A stretch of 64,000 nt of DNA from Lasioglossum baleicum (taxonomy: Eukaryota; Arthropoda; Insecta; Hymenoptera; Halictidae): assembly GCF_051020765.1 (NCBI RefSeq), contig NC_134933.1, positions 6,979,461-7,043,460 of the forward strand, given 5' to 3'. How positions within the stretch are numbered: the stretch's first letter is position 1; each line of letters begins with the position of its first letter. Positions 26,601-38,973 of this stretch are shown piece after piece. The notes below the pieces were generated by a model, which saw nothing but the letters and a program-made list of their open reading frames with translations, ran no database searches and had not been told where the DNA came from. Made by a program: the position numbers and the translations under genes.

Positions 26601-28987
26601 AAAATTTTCTACGATAAAATTCATTAATAAAAAGTTGATTATTCTTGAAATTTATGATAATCTACACAAAATATAAAGAAAAAAAATTCGAAGGACAAAA
26701 TGATTAAAAAATTTCGATTTTTATACTTTTTGCTTACAAGTAACAGTTATCAGTGTCCAAAAAATTGGATCGTCCTCGATAACTGTTATCGTTGAAGAAA
26801 AGCTGTTTTGATTGCTCAAAGCAGTTATCGACGAGAGAAGTTCATTGCGATCGCTCATAACCAGACTGCGGATTTTATGCATTTATAACAAAAATGAGTA
26901 GGTGTAATCGAAAATAGCAAAACTATTAGAAGAATTTCAAAGTTTTGTTGTATTATTTTCAGCCTATTGAACATATTAAAAGAGAAAATAGCTTTCTATT
27001 TTAGCATAAATTTCTCTCATTGATAACTGTTATAAGTGATCGTAACGAATTTCTCTCAACGATAACATTTACTAACAAGAGAAAAAATTTTCGGTTACTT
27101 ATAATTCTTATTTGTAACCAATCCGATTTTAGTCGATGAAATACTTGTTATTAGATGACTTTTTTTCTTTTTGGTTATAACAGTTAGAGTCCCTGGTAGA
27201 AATATGGCGGAAATAATTACCTCTCTTCAAATTCTGTATGTTTAGAATGAGTGTACATACATATTTTCTTTCCCACTGTCACTTTTGTCAACTTTTTCCA
27301 TTTTTTCACATTTCTTGGTTACATTCTTGAAAAGAAATGCAGCTGGATTTGTGGAAAATTGACCACCGCACCGAGGTTCTGCTGGTCTGAAGACAGAACG
27401 CATTGTCACGTCGATGAGTTATCGCAGTTACGCTCACTGGGAGATTTATATTGGCTAGATGGTTTTGTCGGAAGACAGCAACCCCATAAACGGCCGAGAT
27501 GAAAGTTAACGAGCGGTCATAGGACACACGAACCTTTCGCGCTCGTTATTCCCTCACTTGTGTACCCTGTAGAACCAAACATATAATTTTCTTTTGACTT
27601 TGATGAAACATAAATGTTGGTTTTCCGTTGCCCCGTATATTCGATACCCGAGTATGCGCGGAAAATATGGCGGCTCTTACCTTTGAATTATTGAACGCTT
27701 TTACGCATAACTATTCGGCTACCTCTTAAATTTTGCTTCGACACGGCTCATGACACGTTGTTAGACATTCCCGAACACCTATTACAATTTGCTAACACTA
27801 AAATATACCATTGGCAATCGCCCGACACTAGTCTTATTCTTTGCTAATTATTCCACAACTTATTTCTTCGACACGTAGCCTCTATTAGCAAATTTTCAAC
27901 AGAAATGTTGATCGAACTGGTTCATCCTGTTTATGGTAATGCAAGTTCTGAATTTTTAAAAATTATGTTTCTGTGTCACTTTAGAGACTATGAACACAAG
28001 TTTTTATCAACTTGACACTTTTCTATCTGCGTTAGTTTCGAAGATATTTTGCGAAATAGGTCTCTTAGCCTTCACTTTGAAGGTTCTTTTGCGCCATGAG
28101 CATAAAAAGTAGCTATGAAAATATAACTGTTCAATAATTTCCACTGGCCCACGTGCATAAAAGATCTTACTACAGTCGACCAGGGTATAATAAGAAAAGT
28201 CATTGTTCCATTTAAATTTCTAATCATTTTAACCAACAGTTTATAATTGAGGTAAAATTTTAATTCTTTAAAACACTTTCCGATATTTTATTTCACGAAA
28301 TCTACGAAAGTAATTGTTATTAGTTTAACATTCATTTAACAGTCATTTGGAAATTGATATCACGTTCCATCAAGTCGCTCTACAAACCTGGAAAGTTCGA
28401 AAAAGGCATAACTTTCTAATTTTCGTCAGCTAGAAGTTAAAAGCTCATTCCACCGTTGAGATGTCAGTAAATTTAATTTCTCGGTTCGTAAGGATCTCCA
28501 CCGATAACTTCGCAAAGTCTTAAATCGCGCCATTTATTTGAGGTAAAACCTGATTCGATTATCGAATAGCTCGGATTAGATAAGGCGATGATAACGTTAC
28601 TATCGACAGTATTTTCTACATAGCAGTGGGTGCAGAGAACTTCGTACTCTCGTACCTGGAGCCACGGATTCAAGCTGTGACACTAATCCTCGGTAAGATC
28701 AGAAGTAATGTCCCGCATTTAACACGGTACTACAGGCGAAGCAGATAACTAAAGTGTAAAATGATGCGAATCCCGTTCGTACAAAGATAATGCGTTCCGG
28801 TTGTTCGGCAAATTTAAACGCAGATACGTTTTCAGTTCCCGCTGCTGAGGCTTTCAGGCGCAAGCCTTTTTCGAACAGTTATCTCGATGTTTCATTGCAC
28901 TTCGTCAAGGATCCAATTACGCGGTGATAATGTGTTGTTAATAGAAACCGAGGGTGTGTCGAATTTCCGATTATTATTTTAATTTAT
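23656..28987. other. Intronic stretch; cluster of TAACAGTTAT-like words at 26580-27190
   Basis: Apart from the dispersed motif at 26863, the only pattern is repeated TAACAGTTAT/ATAACTGTTAT words, at about 26590, 26745, 26780, 26822, 27023 and 27178. No gene recognised. Confidence 0.55.
26863..26885 (+). repeat. Dispersed AGACTGCGGAT motif, copy
   Basis: AGACTGCGGATTTTATGCAT, followed by TTA. Confidence 0.65.
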
Positions 28988-29799
28988 GCGAGCATTAAAC
29001 AGACGTGCATATAATTCACACATTTTTATGTTCGATACAGCAACACTGTTGATTTTCACACTTTACGAACGTTCGCAATGCATGAATTGCATTGCGGATT
29101 TTTATGCAAAATAAAAATTTACTAATCAGTCAATTGTCAGTAATTTTCCTTTAAACTACTTTAATAAATTGGCAATAAGTATATTTTTCTGCGAGCATTA
29201 AACAGACGTGCATGTAATTGACACATTTTTATGTTCGATACAGCAACACTGTTGATTTTCATACTTTACGAACGTTCGTAATGCATGAATTGCATTGCGG
29301 ATTTTTAGGCAAAATAAAAATTTACTAATCAGTCAATTGTCAGTAATTTTCCTTTAAAGTACTTTAATAAATTGGCAATAAGTATATTTTTCTGCGAGCA
29401 TTAAACAGACGTGCATGTAATTGACACATTTTTATGTTCGATACAGCAACACTGTTGATTTTCACACTTTACGAACGTTCGTAATGCATGAATTGCATTG
29501 CGGATTTTTAGGCAAAATAAAAATTTACTAATCAGTCAATTGTCAGTAATTTTCCTTTAAACTACTTTAATAAATTGGCAATAAGTATATTTTTCTGCGA
29601 GCATTAAACAGACGTGCATGTAATTGACACATTTTTATGTTCGATACAGCAACACTGTTGATTTTCACACTTTACGAACGTTCGTAATGCATGAATTGCA
29701 TTGCGGATTTTTAGGCAAAATAAAAATTTACTAATCAGTCAATTGTCAGTAATTTTCCTTTAAAGTACTTTAATAAATTGGCAATAAGTATATTTTTCG
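28988..29799. repeat. Tandem array, 203-bp unit, four copies
   Basis: Units start with GCGAGCATTAAACAGACG at 28988, 29191, 29394 and 29597, an exact period of 203 bp. Copies 2-4 contain the perfect 16-bp palindrome TTACGAACGTTCGTAA; copy 1 has CGCA instead of CGTA. The first unit also contains TTGCGGATTTTTATGCAAAA, the core of the motif dispersed through the window; copies 2-4 read TTTTTAGGC there. Copies 2 to 4 are more alike than copy 1, as expected if the array grew from the right. Confidence 0.95.
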
Positions 29800-32672
29800 T
29801 GCAGTGGCTCTAACCGTCTTTATCGTTAGATGTCTGGTCGGATACTACTCTTCGATCAGATAATTTTTCCAGGTTCACTGTGTTTAATATTTTAGAGTAA
29901 TCATGATCAAAGATTGACATTGGGTTGTTTGTCTTATATGCACAGAACCTGAGAAATTTATGCTGCACTCACTCGAGCAACTCTTTCTCTTTGACTTTCA
30001 AAAATAAGATTAAATATAACACTCGTGCCCCCAATAAATTGCGAATATGTTTTGTATCATCGCAACCGAAGAGAATCAAACTTTTTCCTGAAAAGTGATA
30101 TAACTTGTGAGAACCCAGCTGATATCGTTGCGATCTTACCGCCACGGTTTTTTGCTAGAAAATAACGAATGTCCGATGTATAACTCATAGTCGATTTTAC
30201 CCCCGGACCTTCTTATTTGGTCAGTGTGTAATAAGTTTGGAAGGACGATAAGTTGCCGAACGAATCGCCGGGTTTCACAACGGCAAAAACTATTCCTACT
30301 TTCACGGCAGCAGGATGGGAGGGATAACTTCCGGTTTCTGACTCCCAACCGCAGTGGAAAGGAGCCGTATATTTCTTCGCCACGGGGATAGGCAGATAGA
30401 TCAACCGAGTATCAGATAATTAAATTCCTTCTGCACTGCCACATTTTGAATATTTAATCCATCTGTGTCCCGTTATTTTTTATGGGTCACCGGCCAGGAC
30501 GAATCGTTTCATTAAAATACCGTCAGAATTAATGACACCTATTATCTTTGTCTTTTCATCTTTGTACTCGCGCCACTGGAATCCTTATCATTTTTATCGT
30601 GCCTTGGAAGAACGTAGAGTGTAGAGGAACGCTGCGGGGCAAAAATTTTACGTATCTTTTGTGTCGTAAGATGTATTGTTATTTAGAATCTTCAAAATGG
30701 AAATAGTACTCGTATTTGAGGATACTTCACAATGTATTTATTAAATATGACAGACATCTGAATTGAAATACAGTGAAGCTTTGAGCTAAACGGGAACTGT
30801 ACGACCTAAGAAAAACGAATATCCCCTCCACTGCGGGGCATAGGACAGATTAGGTAGATGGTAATTTCAGGAAACGTGGAAATATATTATTCAAGATGGT
30901 TTTCTTCAATAATTCATTGCTAAAATTTCTCGGGAAAAGGGTTCAAGGGTGGACGCAAATATATTTTTGGAAAATCAATGTTTTTCACCTGGTCTAGATG
31001 TTCGTAAGCCTCTAAGATAACTGAGATCCTTTAGTGCTCCCAAGGAGCAGAACGACCTTCGTCGCAAACTACTTCATTATACGGTCAAGAGGACGAGAGT
31101 CAGAGAGAGGGAGAGAGATAGAGAGAGTAGGATTTACGGGAGATAGATATATTTGTGAGATATAAATCTTCCGGATCCACCTTGACGGAAGCATGTTTCG
31201 CACCGCAGGACACGCCACTTATCATCAGCTGATTGTCTGCCGCTATTCGGTGGAAAACTTGAACCCAATGGCGCCCATTCTCGTTCATTATGGTTGCGAA
31301 TGCATACCGTTTGTAACAGTAGCACGACACTTAAGTGTGAGACGCCATCGTTGCAATATTTTCCTGTAACTGACTCAACAACATTTATTCCAAACTAAAT
31401 TTTAGGTTAACAAATAATATTAATGTTATCGGCGCACTGGTTCGATCATTGAACTTTAAAAGCAATTTTGCAAATTATCACATTAAATTTTAGGTTAGGT
31501 TAATTTTAGGTCTCAGAGGTTTCTTTCGCAATGTGCATGTTCAATTATTAAGGAACTTAAGAATTGAACAACGCTTCTCTGTTCGCTAATGTTTTGTTTT
31601 ATTATTCCCAATTTTCATTTTGTGCATCAATCTCCTCATTTTATTATTTCGAATATTAAATTGTAGATTTTCTGCAAATTTTTCTATTTTTAAATTTTTT
31701 GACAGACTCGGGCAACATTTCTTTCGAGAACTAAAAGACTCCTTGTCGTAGAAGCGGAACGGAGACGCCATTAATTTCCATACACTCAGCTGGTATGAAT
31801 GGAAAAATAAGCATAATGTTATGAACGCATGCCCACAATTTCAGTGATTTTCCAGCAAAATGGCCGAAATGGCGCATTCCTTCCTGTCTGATGGTTCTAG
31901 TGTCGAAATGAACAAGTAGCTGAGTGAAACAAATGATACGAGCCACTCCCGACAATAAAAACCGTTATTTTCCCAACAATGCTTGATGAACGCGTTCGGA
32001 TTAATTTTTACTTGTTGATTTTGTTTGTACTGCTGTGGACATGTCTCGCATTTTTCGGTGAAACGTATCGTCGTCGAATATTGTATAATCTTCGACGCAA
32101 GATCCTTCCATCAAGAGAAAATCATAAAAGTTAAACGATGTTTTGATTAGTAAGATCGGTGTACAACGTGCACGCTAGAAGTATCGATTTAATCTTTAAC
32201 ATGGAAAGTTTGATGCAGAGGTTGGTTCTACTATTACTCTATTAGAACTTAAACTATTTGCATCGAGAGGGGAGTGTTGAAGTATGAAAGTCCGGAAAGT
32301 CGGAGATAAATGATGACTTATAATTCAAACTTAAAATATCGTGTACGTAAACTACTCCCATCAATTTGCTAGGTATCGTTCATATTTTTTTTGTTATTGC
32401 ACAATTTGAATTTCAAGGAAGAAATTATTTTGCAGTTTGATTACCCTGCTGCCAATTCAAGTCATAATAGAATACTAAAACCTAGAATAGTCCGATTTTG
32501 GACTTGTTAAAATTGTTAAAAAAGAAAATTCAACACTCGCTACATGGAATTGATACAGAAAATATTTATTTCGCAGGAAGATTGCTAAAAAGGCGATGCC
32601 ACATAGAATATACGAGATCGACTCAATTCTTAAACGTTATTTCCATGTAAATTGAGGTCAGAAATATCTAAA
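29800..32672. other. Intronic stretch without recognised feature
   Basis: Only the GA-rich tract at 31092-31129 and a few TTTTAGGTTA words at 31400-31510 stand out. Confidence 0.6.
31092..31129. repeat. GA-rich simple repeat
   Basis: An imperfect GAGA tract with GGG, GAT and GTC interruptions. Confidence 0.8.
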
Positions 32673-33213
32673 CCCTTAAAATGCTCAGAAAGTATTTTTC
32701 CTTAATAACTCTGCAAGTAATTGTTTGTAATTTTTCATATTTTATGTATTTTCTCTTTTTTCATCGCCAAGTATTGTGGATGATTTGTCTATTCTAAAAA
32801 CATTACCGTTATTTTGTTTTTAGCTATAAACATACTGGGGTCTCCAGGAGACTCCATACGATTATACATAGATAAGATAAGATCTAGCGACAGAAAAGTA
32901 AAAATTCTTTGTGAAGAATGTCGAATGTTCATCTGCAAAGGTCATAGTGTAGAAATAATAGAGAAGAAAACTGTACGTTGCTTGGACCATGACGAATGAA
33001 GAGTATATTCTATTGTTTAGAGTTTAAAATCTTGATGTATTAGTTTTTTTATATAAAGAGAATAAAATTTAATTTTATGTTTTTATACCATAATTATATC
33101 AATAAATACATATATCAAACATATCTATTTTTTATTTCCAATTCTACAATTTTGTAACTAGTGTTGCCAAATTTTTTATTAGTGTTGCCAAAAAGTATAC
33201 AGCATTTTAAGGG
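32673..33213 (+). mobile_element. 541-bp piggyBac-like element remnant
   Basis: It has a 13-bp terminal inverted repeat, CCCTTAAAATGCT at the left and AGCATTTTAAGGG at the right. The right flank is TTAA (33214-33217); the left flank is TAAA, one base from TTAA. CCC-type ends, a 13-bp repeat and a TTAA target are the piggyBac pattern. The interior carries a Cys-rich open end (see 32823-32999), in line with the tail of a transposase. Confidence 0.72.
32823..32999 (+). pseudogene. Possible piggyBac transposase C-terminal Cys-rich tail
   Basis: Within the piggyBac-like element an open frame ends in ILCEECRMFICKGHSVEII and then CLDHDE before its stop at 32997-32999. The C-x-x-C...C-x-x-H arrangement recalls the Cys-rich zinc-binding end of piggyBac transposases; I did not align it. 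A splice-acceptor-like TTGTTTTTAG precedes it. The rest of the transposase is absent, so this is a remnant. It could also be a chance frame. Confidence 0.4.
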
Positions 33214-33217
33214 TTAA

Positions 33218-36200
33218 AAAGGAGTATATGTCGTCTATACGTAAATGGTGATCGCTAATACACTAAAGAGGTATATGGCATTTTAAAGTAAGCAGTTTCG
33301 ACTGAAATGTTGTTTACACATGGGTAATGGTCACCGGTGCTTCAAGGTGGGACAGCACATAAGGAAATTAATAAAACTTTTATGGGGAACTCTGTCGGAC
33401 GACCCTATTTGGCCAGACAATATCGGCAGTCTCGTTAATTGCTCCCGAAGAGTCGTAAAGACACGTGATACCATGAATTCGTGCCGCATGTAGCGAGCTT
33501 CCTCGGCGTATCCTAGTTTCGACGAAAAGCTTATCGCATCGGGAAACGTTGTTGGGGCTTTTTGCCCGAGGTTTGCTCGTGGCTTAACGACCGAAACAGA
33601 AGTCGAAACCGAGGCTGTGCTCGCCGGTTTGACGAGAGGAATAAGTTTCAAATTCAGAATTATATCGTGGCACCGCTCCGAGCAATATGGCGGCGAACAT
33701 GTAAATCTCGAAGTTACCTAAATACTCCTCCCGGATGGTTGCCGTTTAAACTATAGAAAGTAAACTGATTTCCATTAGTACGGAGGAAAGCCAAGAACCC
33801 ACACTTGCCCAGACAACTGAGAAAATAGAACAACGTGCGAGGAAAATTTTCGGGAAATTTCTCATGGCCCATTTTAGAACGTGTTCCGAATGGTAAATAC
33901 ACCATTTCGATCGAGATAAATATTAATTTCATTGAATCATTGTATTTTTCAAGTTTATGCTGTTAGAATTACGCGAAGTCTATTATTTGTTAAGTTGCCA
34001 GCGTTTCCGCAGCATCTTGTTATCTAAATGGTGCCTACGTGCAGCCTGATTTTACATGACCGGTATTCCTGCATCGTAATTTAAGTAAATTACGGTGGAA
34101 TTTTATCAGGGGATTATTATATCACATGCTCGTAAACCATAATAGACTCCGGTACTGTTTACGATCAAGAAGAGCGAAATCCTTTCAACTTTATGAAGAC
34201 AGCGGCGTCATTTCGGCCGCTGGAACGAAACGTCACGAGCGGAAAACGTTTTCATGGCGCTATTAAAATCGAACGAGGTTGCTTCCGGTTTTCTTGGCCG
34301 CCATCACGTTAGGATAAGTTTATATCCTGGGCAGAGGTCGTGCAGAAGCATGTTACTACATAGAATCATAGCGTGGACAAAAGACTGAGGCTGCCAGGTG
34401 GACAGAAAATTATGCGAAGAAGGACGTGGCTGTTGGAATATTCGCCTGTCACGAAATTGTCGTGCTGATTTTAGTGGGAGTCTTCACACTTTATCTACGG
34501 GAAGTCTACTAACAGGATTCTCAATAATACTTGTGCTTGATAAAAAAGAAGCTTAAAAATCTTCTTTTACATAACAATCCTAACTACAATTATTTTATCA
34601 CGTCAGTGGACGTGATTTGTTGGTTCACGGTTGAAATTACTATTACTAGTAAGTTGATGGATCTATTAAAAAATTCTTGGCTATGGACTTTTAAAAATGT
34701 CGTATGAAATATAATTTCTTAGAAAATCTAATAATTCCACGAATACATTTTGAGAAATTAGCAACAATGCTCAAGGGACTACCCCGTGAAATATTAACTA
34801 CCTTGTACAGCTCTGCGAGATTGAATTTAATTAAAAATGTTGAATCGTTAATCAATTTTCTTCAAAGAACCAAGCATTAATTACAAGCAGAAGTTGCTTG
34901 TTTGTGTCGCAAGTTCTACGACGTTGCAAAGAAAACCTAAACAACTGAAGGGTAACACTAAATACATTTATAAAGAACCTAGGATCAATAAATCAGCTGT
35001 TTCAAAACAGGATCCCAATTATTTCCTTTTCGATGATAATCCTAAATATTATTTTATCAAATTGCGTTTTTAATTGATCTCTGGTTTCGAAAAGATCAGC
35101 TGCAAATCATGGCTGTCCAAGAAACAGTTAAACAAAACACTTCTACTCCGATATAAAAATATTTCGAAGTTTTCCCTGTCTTCGAGAAGATCTATTAATC
35201 TATTCTCTATACTGTAGACTTAACGCATTGATCGATTCAATGCTCCGTGAGCATTAGTTGAATAAAAATTGCATAAACATTATTCGCCGGCGGAAAAGAA
35301 GGTCTAGCTAAGCGCGGAGCCAGCGTTGGCTATAAAAATATTTCTTTTGCGTATTTTCGCGCAAAAAGGAAAGTCCGCGAAAGCGGAAATAAATTTTGTT
35401 CGTTGTCGCTGTCGGTGCCGCGCTGTTTTTCTATCAGCTGTATTTGCACGTAGTACAGAAAAGTAAATTTGTAATACTTTTTAGTGAACCGCGAACGGTC
35501 GGGACAGCGTAATTAGTATAATTAAATAAGAATTTGTATTTCGCGGATACGTACGCGATAAATTGAAATAATATCATCGGAAAATTTTAATCACGCAAAA
35601 TACCATCGTGACTGCGTGTAAAAAGCGAAATCGGAGAAATTGTTTGTCTGGTATAAATATTATTATTTCTTATTTAGGTCGTTATTATTGGTCGGTATTT
35701 TAAAATTTTTACGTAGTTTTTATTTGTTTCAGACTCTTAATTTATTATTTACGTGCGCGAAGACAATCACCGCTTCGACCAGCAAATTCATCTCGAAAAA
35801 TCACGGTGGAAAATCTCGCACAATGTCGATGACATAGTTGCTTTAAAATTTTGGAAATAAATGAAAGCTACAGGTGCTCATAAAATCAGACATAAATTGT
35901 GGAGTATGTCACAGTCCTTCAAACCGAAGCGAACTTTTTCGACGATCTAATATATTCGCTCCTCTCTTCTCTATTCGGATGTCAATAATAAAATCTCATC
36001 GATTCCCCCTGCGCTGCGCAGGTGTTCAGTGCCGCATAGCAAATTCGAATTTATTTCAATGTTTAATTTCTCGGTACGTTGCTTCGATAGAAATACATTA
36101 TACGATCATGCTGCCCGTTAGTTGGTTGTGTTGAATATAATTTATGTCTCAATATATCCCATTCAAAAAACTGGAAAGAATCATTTTCACAATCGGCTTC

Positions 36201-37290
36201 GACTGTGTGCGTAATTTTATTGAGCAACGTATTTTACTTGCAGTATATTGATGCCAATATTAAAACATACTGTCTACTCAATAACAAATTCAATTTTGCT
36301 TCTTGTTCAATCAAACAAAGATCGTTTATTCGGCGTGTTTATTCTGTATTTAATTTAACCGATTAACATTAAACTTGTCGAGCACGAAAACCGATTAAAA
36401 TGAGAAGGCTTCATTTATTTAGACTTTGTGCAATTTTTACCCTAATATCTGGTTGGATAACAAAAATTGATCGAATCAAATTTCATGTTGACAACTTTAT
36501 AGTTTCAATAATTGTAAAATAAAAAATATAAACCCAGTCATTTGACCGGCAGTGGTAGGTTTAGTGTGGAATTGTTTTCGATGAAATAAATGAAATTCGT
36601 ATCATTTAATGTTTCGACGTCCGTGCTTTATGAAATTTTCGAGGCAAGTTAAATAACGATTGCGCTACACGTGCAGAATGTATTGTGCCGTGGTAAATTG
36701 CATGGAAAGGAGTGCTAGTGCGTGTCACGATAAAAAGGAGGGTCCACGGCGTTTCATTCTTTCAAAGACATCTCTATCGATATCCATTGTTCCGGGAGAC
36801 ATTGAGAAAGTCGGGGGAAATCCTTTTCATTTTCCTCAAGCCTTCCCAATGGATTGACGTTCAAGCTGTATCGAAATTCATTGCTTTTGCAGCCCGGAGC
36901 AATTTTTTGCCTTTCTATTGTTCTTCGGGCTGCGCGATAATAGGAGTCGAAAAGGCGGCGAAACGAGATCGAGATTCAGCGTTTCGTTCCCGGTCGTCGT
37001 CGCCGTCTTCGTCTCGGCCGATCCTCTCGCTAAAGTAACGACTCTGCCAACCACGTTTACAGTTAATGTCCCGAGAAATGAATAATAAGGGAGTGACGTC
37101 CCGTCCAGAATAGAAATCGTTTGCTTTTGCTCCTTTATTCCGCGGAGCCCGTCCTCGTCCTTTCCCTCTGGAATTCATAAACTATTAATGAATATTTCTT
37201 TATCAAGCAAATAGACAGTTTTAACAAAAACCATTTAAATTTATGCGCCCTCGAATGATCGTCCACGGAAAACACGATTCCCCCAGCGAT
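33218..37290. other. Intronic stretch without recognised feature
   Basis: There is a small CpG-rich patch with TATAAAAATA at about 35300-35460, and another at 36940-37030 where both strands are open. Neither encodes a recognisable protein. Confidence 0.55.
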
Positions 37291-37887
37291 CTTACAAATC
37301 CTCCCATCGGATCACACGGAACTAGGACGTCTTCAGCAATTTATTACAGGAGAACCAAACGACCTAGAGCTAAAATACTTTTTGCAATGTATTCAGACAT
37401 GATTCGGTATTGTGGACAAATTTTTCCAGCATGCTGCATTTATGCGTCCTCCGCTGGCCGTCCATTGAAGACAGGCTTCTTCGAGCAGTCTTACAAATCG
37501 TTCCATCAGATCACACGAAATAAGGATGTCTTCAGAAATTTATTACAGGAGAACCAAACGACGTAGAGCTAAAATACTTTTTGCAATGTACTCAGGCATG
37601 ATTCGGTATTGTGGACAAATTTTTCCAGCATGCTGCATCTATGCGTCGTCCACTGACCGTCCATTGAAGACAGGCTTCTTCGAGCAGTCTTACAAATCAT
37701 TCCATCAGATCACACAAAACAAGGATGTCTTCAGAAATTTATTACAGGAGAACCAAACGACGGAGAGCTAAAATACTTGTTGGAATGTATTCAGACATGA
37801 TTCAGTATTGTGGACTTTTTCTGGCATGCTGCATTTATGCGTCCTCCACTGACCGTCCATTGAAGACAGGCTTCTTCGAGCAGTCTT
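37291..37887. repeat. Tandem array, 199-bp unit, three copies
   Basis: Units start at CTTACAAATC (37291), 37490 and 37689, a period of 199 bp. Each has TTATTACAGGAGAACCAAAC and then TTTTTCCAGCATGCTGCAT. Copy 3 carries a short deletion (GTGGACTTTTTCTGGC for GTGGACAAATTTTTCCAGC). As 199 is not a multiple of 3, the open frames crossing it are chance. Confidence 0.93.
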
Positions 37888-37890
37888 AAC

Positions 37891-37914
37891 ATATGCTATA
37901 TATGTATAGCATAT
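37891..37914. repeat. Perfect hairpin next to the 199-bp array
   Basis: ATATGCTATA and TATAGCATAT form a 10-bp stem around a 4-base loop, placed 4 bases after the array ends. AT-rich; it may be a replication slippage product. Confidence 0.7.
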
Positions 37915-38379
37915 ATTTAAATAAACATCTTAGCATCTCAAAAATATGTTCTGAAAAAATTAGACTTGAATTTTCGTTCGCGAGCGTCATAAATCCCAGA
38001 TTTCTCCAAGCGCTCGAATATATGGGGTCTGAAGGTCGGAAGGTCTGTAAACCATCACGGTACACGCGTCGGGTCTGATGGAGATCTTACTGTATGGCAG
38101 TTTTTTCGGGTAAGACTTTTTCCACGATAAGTGGCACCCCCGTTCTTGGAAAAAACGTGTACGAATTGTATGTAAGAAACGACAGAAATGAAGATAAAGG
38201 GAGAAACTTTCCCTCGCAACCCTGGCATCTCTAGTGCCCCTCATGGTCGAGCGACAGGAACCGACGTCACTAACCAGATGCAGTGTCCTCGAGTCCAATC
38301 GCTGATAGCCCCGCGGATGGCTTGCTGATGTAGGGGTTGCAACAAGGCACTTGAGGCAAGGCCACTTTCCCGGAAAAAA

Positions 38380-38770
38380 CCCAGTAAGAAACCGACGATC
38401 CTGCAGGGGTGGGGATCGATCAGGAGGATCTATCTGCGAGGACAAGAGTCAACTGTCGCTTTAGAAAATTCCTTATTTCCTTGCCATATTTTTTTCTTAT
38501 TGTTCTCCGTGCTGCGGGGGTCTGGTCAGTCCTGACACACATCTGGCGACCAGATCCACGCAGGCCTAATCCTCTCCTGTGCCTCTTCCAGGTTCAAGGT
38601 CTATGGTCAGAACCTGGCGAACCTTCCCTTTTTTATGACATCCTTTCCTGACTGCCTTTTCCCACTCTTTCCGTTTTTAAAGCATCCTTCCGTATTCCGT
38701 TTTCCTCCTCTCTTTCATTTTTACCTATTCCTGGGGAGTTTTCTAAATGTTGACAGGGTCAGTCAGTCAC
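38380..38770 (+). other. Pyrimidine-rich segment upstream of the HTH ORF, origin unclear
   Basis: The sequence is CT-rich and unlike its AT-rich surroundings, with GGTCTGGTCAGTCCTGACAC and CATCTGGCGACCAGATCC. The second contains TCTGG...CCAGA dyad symmetry and loosely resembles an LTR/primer-binding junction, but I found no paired LTR. It could instead be the 5' leader of the HTH gene. Confidence 0.35.
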
Positions 38771-38973
38771 AAGTTGTGGTACGGTGGACATCCAGGTCAC
38801 TCCACAGTTGATACAAGACATTTTAGCTCATCGTGTTCGTCTGTGCTATTTTTTAGTTTTCTATTGATTATTATATATGTAGTGATTAGTTTCTTTTTGT
38901 ATTAGTGTTTACACTGTATGTAATAGTTTTTAAAGTTTTTCATTAGTTGTTAGTGCTAATTTAAGTGATAAAA

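Noticed and set aside
37243..37771. Frames of 107 and 81 residues with repeated RRTK...YSGMIRYCGQIFPACC segments
   Set aside because: The peptide repetition follows from the 199-bp tandem DNA repeat, whose length is not a multiple of three.
37987..38445. 152-residue minus-strand open frame
   Set aside because: No recognisable domain, no splice or promoter context; composition looks like a chance frame in repeat-derived sequence.
38530..38560. TGGCGACCAGATCC as an LTR primer-binding site
   Set aside because: No LTR pair, no gag/pol remnant nearby; the match is too short to claim a retrotransposon.
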